From: a virus
Length of the DNA stretch: 33,059 bases
Direction: 5' to 3' (one strand)
Virus record (IMG/VR): IMGVR_UViG_3300043539_000446
Coordinates: 1 to 33,059 of that record
Below are positions 1 to 5,586 of this stretch, piece by piece. Below the pieces are notes generated by a model. The model did no database searches. It saw only the letters and a program-made list of their open reading frames with translations, and was not told the origin of the DNA. Position 1 is the first letter of the stretch, and each line of letters starts with the position of its first letter. The position numbers and the translations under genes were made by a program.

Positions 1-174
1 TTCTAACTCATCAATTTTATTTTGTAGTTTATCCAATTCCGCTGGATCTATTTGCTTTCCTTTTCGTGCCTCTTTCAGCTCTGCTAAAAGTTCACCGTTT
101 TTCTTTGCAAGTCCGATTGTTGCTTCATCAACTGCGGCTTTAATTTGCTCTGCAATACTTAATTCTTCTGACAT
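1..174 (-). CDS. Scaffold-like coiled-coil protein, N-terminal part
   Basis: The frame is open from an ATG at 174 to the left edge, so only the first 58 residues are visible. They are charged and helical (MSEELSIAEQIKAAVDEA at the start, then Lys/Glu-rich heptad-like sequence ending in KLQNKIDELE), with no membrane segment. A GAGGG ribosome-binding site lies about 8 nt before the ATG. The position after portal, Mu F-like protein and a small protein, just before where the major capsid protein should be, together with the coiled-coil composition, fits a capsid scaffolding protein. The family cannot be confirmed from this fragment; another small head protein is possible. Confidence 0.6.
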   Translation of the reverse strand, partial: MSEELSIAEQIKAAVDEATIGLAKKNGELLAELKEARKGKQIDPAELDKLQNKIDELE

Positions 175-221
175 ATAACCCTCTGGGTTGTGGTTGACGG
201 CTCTGCCATCGTTAATAAAAT

Positions 222-404
222 CTAAATTGCGTCTTTAATAATTTCAATCGCTGTATCTTGTGGGATTTCACGGATATTTTCAACGTGTTCTGCCGCACCG
301 ATAATGTCACCGTGTGAAATATCATCAACTGCACCTGTTGCTTCATCGACTGCTTTTTTAGCACCGTCTGAAACCTTATGAACAATATTATCAAAAAATG
401 ACAT
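222..404 (-). CDS. Hypothetical 60-residue head-region protein
   Basis: Begins MSFFDNIVHKVSDGAKKAVDEA and ends IIKDAI; amphipathic, with no cysteine and no membrane span. The start at 404 is chosen because AAGGAAA stands about 7 nt upstream; a longer reading from 494 would lack a ribosome-binding site and would be translated through the promoter leader. It sits between the Mu F-like gene and the scaffold-like gene and is the first gene after the promoter at 494-522, so it should be made with the capsid genes. No family recognised. Its early VDEAT segment resembles a VDEAT in the neighbouring scaffold-like protein, probably by chance. Confidence 0.6.
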   Translation of the reverse strand: MSFFDNIVHKVSDGAKKAVDEATGAVDDISHGDIIGAAEHVENIREIPQDTAIEIIKDAI

Positions 405-487
405 AAATATTTCCTTACAAATTAGGGTGTGCCGCTGATGAAATGTGTAACACCAACGACACGAGAGTAAACACATGGCGAGTGTTT
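405..487 (-). promoter_or_regulatory. Structured untranslated leader
   Basis: About 80 nt separate the expected transcription start from the ATG at 404. On the minus strand this leader can fold into AAACAC-7 nt-GTGTTT flanked by CGACA and TGTCG arms (about 455-490), then GTGT/ACAC pairs. There is no terminator-like U-run. It may be an mRNA-stabilising 5' structure for the abundant capsid-block message; no known riboswitch is recognised. Confidence 0.3.
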
Positions 488-493
488 GTCGCA

Positions 494-522
494 TTTATAC
501 AGTATAAACAATAAAAATTCAA
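494..522 (-). promoter_or_regulatory. Sigma70-type promoter with a perfect palindrome, ahead of the capsid block
   Basis: On the minus strand TTGAAT (517-522), a 17-nt spacer and TATAAA (494-499) form a near-consensus promoter. It starts inside the stop codon of the Mu F-like gene and points at the 60-residue and scaffold-like genes. The -10 and spacer contain a perfect 7-1-7 palindrome, TTTATACAGTATAAA (494-508), placed where a bound repressor would block polymerase. The promoter call is from consensus; the operator role is inference. Confidence 0.6.
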
Positions 523-1550
523 TTTTCTTTATTTTTTAATTCATCAAGTGTGTAAGTATGACCGCTTGCATCAACAAACCTATCTAATGGCGTTCCATCA
601 CGAAATAATTGCGCTCGTGCTTTGCCTAGCACTTCATCTTGAAACGCCTCTGGTTTTTTCTTTAGCCACGTTTGATAAGTTTCGGTTTGCGCAACTTGCC
701 CATCCATCGATGCGCGTGTGCGACCATCAGGGTTTTTAATCCCTAACGCTTGCCATGATTTTAAAACGCTGACCATTGCCGATCTGCATCTAAAATGCGC
801 AGGAGGTCTAACGCCACTATCAAGCGGATAGACTTTACCGTCACGCGCTTGGCATATTGAAGTAGTCCGACCATCGAGTGTGCTTACCCACTGCAACCCA
901 CTAAACAAATCATTATTGTTTTGATAAAACTCATCACGCGCGGTATTAGTAGCGTGTGCCATTGCAGTTGATACTAATGCCTGCGTTTGACGTGCGTTTA
1001 ATGCTATTACACCATCAGTGTATTGGAGTGCTTTTGTGCCGGTGATACGTTTAACCACGTCACTGTAAGATTGCCCTTCAACCAAGCCTATGCGCACCGC
1101 GTCTTGAATTCTTGCGTAGCTATCTGCGTCAAGTTTATCAATCCATTCTTTGATAATTTTACCCTGTAGCGGTTTTGATTCAACTGCAGCAAATAGCGTC
1201 ACAGGTGCAACCGCTACCATATCAAGCACAACAGGCGTTGAATCATCAATGGCTTTAATTTGCCATTCTTGCTCATACTCTGCTGCGTCTTTCATGTTAC
1301 TGATTAACTCTTTACCAGCTAAATCATAACCTTCATTTAAAATCGCCCGCACTGATTCTAACCGCGCGTCAATCTGCGGGATTGTCATTTGATTATCAAG
1401 GTCGAGCGTTTTTAATTGTTTTACTAAATCTTTTTCAACAACACGCAACAAGTCCATGACCTTTTTACTTGTTGATGAATAATATCGCTGCAAATAAATT
1501 TCATGTGCAATCGTTTTATCGCGCAGTTGCGTGTTAGCTGATTCTTCCAT
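519..1550 (-). CDS. Minor head protein, Mu F / SPP1 gp7 family
   Basis: A 343-residue protein. The N-terminal half is helical; the C-terminal third carries the family signature around residues 217-260: WVSTLDGRTTSICQARDG, then PPAHFRCRS. This Trp/Asp/Cys/His pattern is typical of the phage head morphogenesis domain of Mu gpF and SPP1 gp7, which associates with the portal and is thought to enter the prohead and help DNA ejection or head assembly. Its ATG overlaps the portal stop codon (TAATG), so the two are translationally coupled, and the order portal then Mu F protein is the usual one. Length is normal for the short form without an added toxin domain. Confidence 0.88.
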   Translation of the reverse strand: MEESANTQLRDKTIAHEIYLQRYYSSTSKKVMDLLRVVEKDLVKQLKTLDLDNQMTIPQIDARLESVRAILNEGYDLAGKELISNMKDAAEYEQEWQIKAIDDSTPVVLDMVAVAPVTLFAAVESKPLQGKIIKEWIDKLDADSYARIQDAVRIGLVEGQSYSDVVKRITGTKALQYTDGVIALNARQTQALVSTAMAHATNTARDEFYQNNNDLFSGLQWVSTLDGRTTSICQARDGKVYPLDSGVRPPAHFRCRSAMVSVLKSWQALGIKNPDGRTRASMDGQVAQTETYQTWLKKKPEAFQDEVLGKARAQLFRDGTPLDRFVDASGHTYTLDELKNKEN

Positions 1551-2938
1551 TACAACATCCCACCAGTTGCAGGCATAACTGCAATGCGCTCCATCTCATC
1601 GTCAAACGATACGTCCTGCATGATAATGTCACCAGCGACAAGATTGTCGAATAAAGTTTGATGCGAGATTGATCCGCTTTGCCAAGCCTTAACCAAACTA
1701 TCCAAGTCCTGAGCTGTCATTGAGTTTGGAATAAAATCACGGTTTAACTCAATTTTAACATCACCATTCACGCCTGACCAATCGCGCAAATACTCCATGA
1801 CGTGCGTTAATCCGATACTGATTGATTGTGAAATTGAAGCAAGTACACTGTTTTCACTTGATCTGTGAATATTAGCCGTTTGTGCTGATTCTGCTGCGCG
1901 TTTTTCAGGTGCTAAGATTCGCGCCCCAAGCGTTGCCATCATTGCCTCTTTTGATCGCAATGCTTCACGCAATTCGCCTAAGCCTTGACCTGTAAATTCA
2001 AGATAAAATGCTTTTGATTGCGGATCCGGCAATAGCCATGCCGTGCCACTACCGATACGCAATGACGCGCTTTTATCGTCTGAATAATAGCCAGTGACTA
2101 CTGGTGTTGGGAGTCCAGTAAAGTGCAAACCGTGTTCATAATCGGCTGTGGTTCTGTAATGCGATAAATTGACATCGACAAGGTCAAGCAATGGTGGTTT
2201 ATCCACGCAGGGTGAATTGTCACGCACGCCAAAAAACTCAAACGGTATTTTGTTTAATGCTTTACCGTTTATTTGTGGGTAAATTTCATCCACTAAAACA
2301 AACTCACCGCGTTTGTCTTTTCTGAAAACACGTTGACGATAAAAGCCTTCAATCAAATCAAGAACGCGCCATTGTGGTTCGCATTTAGATTCAAACTCAT
2401 CAACTGCGATCTCGTTTTCTTCTTCAAGCACAACAAGTGTTAACTGTTCAACGTTGTTAATGCGCCCCGTTTTCCAGTTAATGATTGATTCAGCATCGTA
2501 CATGGTTGCGTAAGGTCTTGCGCCTTGTGCCTGAGCTTGTGCAAGTGTTACCGCGTTAACAATAGGTGGAAAATCGACAAGCACGGCACAACGTCCGATA
2601 GTAATAACTTCTTCAGATATTACCTCAGCAAATTGATGCAACGATAACCCGCCCATTGTCACGTCTGCAATAATATTATCCATTGCTGCAGGTGCTGTGA
2701 TGACTTCGGGTTTTAGGAATAGCATTCCCGTTAAGCCGTCAATCGTTCTAGCACTTGCGTTGTAATATAACGCGCGTTGTTTGTAAGCGTAATATTCTGC
2801 GTCAGTTTGACCGCTTAAACGCGGCAGGTATTTAATACCATATTCGTGGATCTCGTCTTGCCCTTCTGACGCGTGTTCGCATCTATCCCATTGGTTTTTA
2901 TATTCTAAATATTCAGAATGTTTTGTATCGACTGCCAT
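1550..2938 (-). CDS. Portal protein, DUF4055 family
   Basis: A 462-residue protein lying between large terminase and the Mu F-like gene, the portal position. The N-terminal part (residues about 30-80) has KYLPRLSGQTDAEYYAYKQR and then ARTIDGLTGMLFLKP, which match the opening of DUF4055 proteins, a portal-like family of siphoviruses. Portals form the dodecameric ring at one capsid vertex that holds the terminase motor and later the tail. No membrane segment or signal peptide. It begins 2 nt after the terminase stop. The function rests on family pattern and gene order, not on a catalytic motif. Confidence 0.85.
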   Translation of the reverse strand: MAVDTKHSEYLEYKNQWDRCEHASEGQDEIHEYGIKYLPRLSGQTDAEYYAYKQRALYYNASARTIDGLTGMLFLKPEVITAPAAMDNIIADVTMGGLSLHQFAEVISEEVITIGRCAVLVDFPPIVNAVTLAQAQAQGARPYATMYDAESIINWKTGRINNVEQLTLVVLEEENEIAVDEFESKCEPQWRVLDLIEGFYRQRVFRKDKRGEFVLVDEIYPQINGKALNKIPFEFFGVRDNSPCVDKPPLLDLVDVNLSHYRTTADYEHGLHFTGLPTPVVTGYYSDDKSASLRIGSGTAWLLPDPQSKAFYLEFTGQGLGELREALRSKEAMMATLGARILAPEKRAAESAQTANIHRSSENSVLASISQSISIGLTHVMEYLRDWSGVNGDVKIELNRDFIPNSMTAQDLDSLVKAWQSGSISHQTLFDNLVAGDIIMQDVSFDDEMERIAVMPATGGML

Positions 2939-2940
2939 TT

Positions 2941-4179
2941 TTATATTCCTGTAATTGTAGCTAAATTAGGCCTATTGTGCAGTACCGGATATTTGAACGC
3001 AATAAAATATCCACTGCTATCAACCCAATCATCAATGGCTGGGTGAGCTGTAAACTTTTCTGGCTCTAATTTATCATCATAGCCTTGAGTTTCAAGCGCA
3101 TTGGTTAAGTTTGGGCATTTATCTGTGTTAATAAATAACTTATGGTGTGAAAGCAATCCATTATAAGCGTTAATTCTATCCCGTACTGCTGGATTAGCTG
3201 GATTATATTGCAGTTGATAACCTGCTTGTCTAATCATGCCAATATCAGATTGGCTTGAATTTGTTTTTCCTGCTTTGCCGCTTGCGTCAGGATAAACGAT
3301 TATTTTTCTATCACCATAACGCGTTAAATTATTAATAAAGTCTTGCGTATCGTGTGAAACAAACTCGTCAACAGCGATAGGAATATTATTATCAATGACA
3401 AAAGTAACAGCACAACAACCACCAATATTGAAATCAATTGAAACATGAATGAATGTATCGCGTTCATTTAGTTCTCGCTGTGTGTGATGTCGTTTACGAT
3501 CAAAGAAATGATAAACCTTGTTTTTGTTTAGTGATACAAAATCACCAAGCAAATAAAGTTCGGCTAATATTGGGTCGTAGTTAGCTAAAATTTGCTCTGC
3601 ATAATCTTTAGGTAAAAAAGGGTTGCTATAGGTGCTTGCCTTGTATAAAACATAGCCTTTTTGCTGTAGTTTTACCCATTTATGATAAACAAACCCATTG
3701 ATTCCATTATCAGGTGTTGTCACCACGCCAATAGTATTTTTACCGTCAAACTTTTGCCGTGTTCTTTCTGTAATTTTTCGCCATACTAAAGCCGCTTTAT
3801 CCATTGGCAATGTATCAATTTCATCAACTATTGAGTGAGCGACTTCAAAAGATACAATTTTAGATGGATTATCATAACTACGAAAAATAATAAAACCATA
3901 GCCAGCGACATCAATTTTAAATTCTGATTTATTGACATGGAATTTTAAACCCATCATTGCTAAATCTTCTTCAACTCCGGGCATCGCTCTTAATCGTAAT
4001 AAATCATAAGTTGGTAAAAATATACCAACGTTTACGCCTTTATTTTGAAGAAGTAATAACACCGCCCGCATTGTTCCTGCTCGTGTTTTTCCGCTACCCA
4101 ATCCACCAACAATAGCTGGATAAGGTTCTTCTGAAAACACAAATTGTCTTTGCGGTAGCGTTAAAGGTATATCTGGCAT
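2941..4179 (-). CDS. terL: Terminase large subunit (DNA packaging ATPase/nuclease)
   Basis: 412 residues with both expected domains. The ATPase shows Walker A GGLGSGKT (25-32), Walker B SIVDEID (116-122, with catalytic Glu) and a coupling motif VVTTPDN (152-158). The RNase H-like nuclease has acidic positions at VSIDFN (Asp249), VYPDASG (Asp298) and AIDDWVDS (Asp383/384/387). TerL cuts concatemeric phage DNA and pumps it through the portal. The start overlaps the small-terminase stop by one base (TAATG-type coupling). It belongs to the Terminase_6-like group by pattern; packaging mode (cos or headful) cannot be read from the protein alone. Confidence 0.95.
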   Translation of the reverse strand: MPDIPLTLPQRQFVFSEEPYPAIVGGLGSGKTRAGTMRAVLLLLQNKGVNVGIFLPTYDLLRLRAMPGVEEDLAMMGLKFHVNKSEFKIDVAGYGFIIFRSYDNPSKIVSFEVAHSIVDEIDTLPMDKAALVWRKITERTRQKFDGKNTIGVVTTPDNGINGFVYHKWVKLQQKGYVLYKASTYSNPFLPKDYAEQILANYDPILAELYLLGDFVSLNKNKVYHFFDRKRHHTQRELNERDTFIHVSIDFNIGGCCAVTFVIDNNIPIAVDEFVSHDTQDFINNLTRYGDRKIIVYPDASGKAGKTNSSQSDIGMIRQAGYQLQYNPANPAVRDRINAYNGLLSHHKLFINTDKCPNLTNALETQGYDDKLEPEKFTAHPAIDDWVDSSGYFIAFKYPVLHNRPNLATITGI

Positions 4180-4439
4180 TAAAGCTCCATTTCTTCGGCT
4201 TTAATGATGTGAATTTTTATAGGCGTTGTATCTTGCAGATTAGTGTTAACCGTCATTGGCAACACTTTACCAACCAACGTTAAAAATGCCGTTGGGTTTT
4301 CATCAGCTTGCCTTGCTAAATAAGCCTGCCCTCCAACATCATCTAATGCCCCTAGAATCATCTCTTTTAATTCTTTGGTAACTTTGTTAGGCATACCTTT
4401 GGGACGTCCTAGTCCCCTATTTCCTGCCTTTTTTTCCAT
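4179..4439 (-). CDS. terS: Terminase small subunit
   Basis: An 86-residue protein directly upstream of and coupled to large terminase. It contains GRPKGMPNKVTKELKEMI (residues about 11-28), then a helical stretch ending LVGKVLPM, the pattern of short phage small terminases with a GRPKG N-terminus. Small terminases recognise the packaging start site and recruit the large subunit. It is shorter than classical Terminase_2 proteins (about 150-200 residues) and lacks an obvious extended oligomerisation domain, but similarly short forms exist next to DUF4055 portals. Start chosen at the ATG at 4439, with GGGGG in the preceding 8 nt. Confidence 0.8.
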   Translation of the reverse strand: MEKKAGNRGLGRPKGMPNKVTKELKEMILGALDDVGGQAYLARQADENPTAFLTLVGKVLPMTVNTNLQDTTPIKIHIIKAEEMEL

Positions 4440-4447
4440 ATTTCCCC

Positions 4448-5029
4448 CTATTTTACGGGATTTGTTAATTTATCGTTAATTATCATATTCCAAAATTCTA
4501 AAGTTTCGTTATAAATTTGTTTTGCTATGCGTTCATCTTCTTTGCAAATTTCTACCCAGAATTTATTTGGCATTGTTTTTAACCATACATCAATAGGTTT
4601 TAATTTGGAAACATAATGTTTTGCTCTTTCAATACATTTATCTAAATTATGTTGAGAACCATTAGCAATGTTGGTTAATTTATCTTTTAAATTAATAATA
4701 AAATATTTTTCAATTTTTAAAGCATTTATTTCTGTTAAATTGTTTTCAATTATTAACTCACGAATTTTTGAGCCGCGCTTTAATATTTCTTGGATTGCCT
4801 TGTGTTTTGGCACGTTGTCTATTCTTCCATTTTTAGATGCTTTTACATGAGAATAAACTCTATTGCCTTTTCCTTTGCCAATATAAATTATTTCATCAGT
4901 ATCATCTGCAACAAGCGCATAAACATAATACGCTGTTCCTATTTTAGATTCATAGCCATAAGAGTTAAATATTGCTTCGCTTGCGCTTTCGTTTTTTAAA
5001 TATTCTTTTAAAAATAATTGATGTTTCAT
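4448..5029 (-). CDS. GIY-YIG endonuclease, LEM-3-like, probable homing enzyme
   Basis: A 193-residue protein read from the ATG at 5029. Residues 34-130 form a GIY-YIG nuclease: YYVYAL (34-39), IYIGKGKGNR (48-57) with Arg57, His61, the catalytic-type Glu107 in LKIEKYF, and Asn120. The KGKGNR form with spaced HxxAS resembles the LEM-3-like branch. Residues 1-35 (LFLKEYLKNESASEA, GY, TAY) resemble the helix-turn-helix start of Terminase_2 small subunits. An upstream ATG at 5080 lies inside the strong hairpin and has no good ribosome-binding site, whereas AGGTG precedes 5029. It sits 8 nt before the small terminase gene and is more AT-rich than its neighbours, as expected for a free-standing homing gene. 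Confidence 0.8.
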   Translation of the reverse strand: MKHQLFLKEYLKNESASEAIFNSYGYESKIGTAYYVYALVADDTDEIIYIGKGKGNRVYSHVKASKNGRIDNVPKHKAIQEILKRGSKIRELIIENNLTEINALKIEKYFIINLKDKLTNIANGSQHNLDKCIERAKHYVSKLKPIDVWLKTMPNKFWVEICKEDERIAKQIYNETLEFWNMIINDKLTNPVK

Positions 5030-5042
5030 TTTTACACCTAAT

Positions 5043-5113
5043 AAAAAAAAGCCGCTTCTAACATCATCGCAAGTGAGCATATAGATTGGCTCATGATGTA
5101 GGAATTGGCTTTT
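5043..5113 (-). terminator. Long hairpin with U-run, rho-independent terminator or attenuator
   Basis: On the minus strand AAAAGCC (5107-5113) pairs with GGCTTTT (5047-5053); inside this are UUC/GAA, ACATCAT/ATGATGT (7 bp) and GAGC/GCTC (4 bp) round a 10-nt loop, followed by a run of eight T (5043-5050). It lies immediately before the GIY-YIG start codon, so it would end transcripts arriving from upstream or attenuate expression of the endonuclease and perhaps the terminase genes. Confidence 0.7.
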
Positions 5114-5145
5114 GTTTAATCTATACTTTTAATGGCTTGCGACCA
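5043..5145 (-). ncRNA. Candidate small RNA of about 100 nt
   Basis: Bounded by an extended -10 promoter (5152-5160) and a hairpin plus U-run terminator (5043-5113), with no convincing coding sequence inside. The 5' third is unstructured, the rest is the long terminator stem. It could be an independent phage small RNA, or merely a leader/attenuator for the GIY-YIG gene. No known RNA family recognised. Confidence 0.35.
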
Positions 5146-5151
5146 TAAGTA

Positions 5152-5160
5152 ATTATACCA
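5152..5160 (-). promoter_or_regulatory. Extended -10 promoter
   Basis: The minus strand reads TGGTATAAT, a perfect TATAAT preceded by the TGn extension that compensates for a poor -35 (TGCGGA at 17 nt). Initiation would be near 5145, and the terminator hairpin ends about 100 nt further on, so this could define a discrete short transcript (see the ncRNA entry). It overlaps the stop codon of the ParB-like stub. Confidence 0.5.
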
Positions 5161-5203
5161 CATACGGTATTAAATCCGCAGTTTTACGTTGTGTGATTTC
5201 CAT
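5153..5203 (-). pseudogene. Stub of a ParB-like / DNA-methylase-associated gene
   Basis: The minus strand reads ATG then MEITQRKTADLIPYVV and stop. The segment KTADLIPY matches the usual first residues of phage ParB-like (ParBc) proteins, many fused to a DNA methylase, that commonly stand just upstream of small terminase; there the next residues are typically an Asn/Arg-rich stretch with THS. Here the frame stops at TAA after 16 codons, where the promoter/hairpin/GIY-YIG segment begins. AGAG lies about 10 nt upstream. I read this as the remnant of a gene replaced or interrupted by the GIY-YIG segment; so short a match could be coincidental. Confidence 0.45.
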
Positions 5204-5408
5204 TAATATTCTCTGTTAAGTTAACCATCAAGTAATTAAACCATAACCCCGCAGTGCAAAATTATCAGAAATGCTGCGGTAAAACTGCTCCCGTCTTTTT
5301 TTCGTGCGAGAGGACACGCGTTAGGGTTTAATTCTTCATAGTTAAACCAACCAACCCAGTTATTGATAAATCGCCATAAAGTGATTTCTGAGTTAGTTGG
5401 TTAAAAAG

Positions 5409-5414
5409 ATTATA
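5409..5414 (-). promoter_or_regulatory. Possible promoter -10 for the terminase/head operon
   Basis: A perfect minus-strand TATAAT lies upstream of the leftward packaging genes. The -35 candidate TTACTA at 17 nt is weak. Position favours a role in transcribing the packaging operon, but AT-rich DNA makes a chance match likely. Confidence 0.3.
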
Positions 5415-5490
5415 TTCTAAAAAGTAAAAAATAGTAATTTTATTTTTAAAAAATTAAACATACAGTTAAATATACAAGCCACTATACATA

Positions 5491-5518
5491 TATACACCTC
5501 TTTAAAGAGAGGTGTATA
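5491..5518. repeat. Perfect hairpin, 11-bp arms
   Basis: TATACACCTCT (5491-5501) and AGAGGTGTATA (5508-5518) are exact reverse complements round a 6-nt loop. No T-run follows on either strand, so it is a poor terminator; a protein-binding palindrome or origin element is as likely. It lies downstream of the primase-helicase gene. Confidence 0.75.
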
Positions 5519-5586
5519 TGTATGTATACTTTTTGGCCAGACCTATACAATATACAAAAGTATACAAATGTATATGTATGTATACT
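5513..5586. repeat. 18-bp direct repeat, two exact copies
   Basis: TGTATATGTATGTATACT occurs at 5513-5530 and again, identical, at 5569-5586. The start points are 56 bp apart; copy two runs into the primase-helicase stop codon and copy one overlaps the hairpin arm. Between them are more TATAC/GTATAC motifs. The arrangement resembles iterons. Confidence 0.8.

Larger units (their letters stand above)
5204..5584. other. Non-coding AT-rich control region
   Basis: About 380 bp without a credible gene. It holds inverted repeat CCGCAG/CTGCGG (5249-5254, 5274-5279), inverted repeat AACCAACCAAC/GTTAGTTGGTT (5345-5355, 5392-5402, 10 of 11 pairs), a minus-strand TATAAT (5409-5414) with a weak -35, an AT-rich stretch (5401-5480), a perfect hairpin (5491-5518) and the first copy of an 18-bp direct repeat. 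A minus-strand frame at 5236-5400 is open for 54 codons but has no usable start. Lying upstream of terminase and downstream of the primase gene, the region could hold a packaging site or replication origin; neither is proven. Confidence 0.5.

Noticed and set aside
222-494. Longer 90-codon reading of the 60-residue head-region gene
   Set aside because: The extra 30 codons cover the promoter leader, are Cys/His/Leu-rich unlike the rest, and lack a ribosome-binding site; the ATG at 404 has a strong one.
5204-5584. CRISPR array or tRNA in the repeat-bearing gap
   Set aside because: Only two copies of one 18-bp repeat exist, with no regular spacers, and no cloverleaf can be folded.
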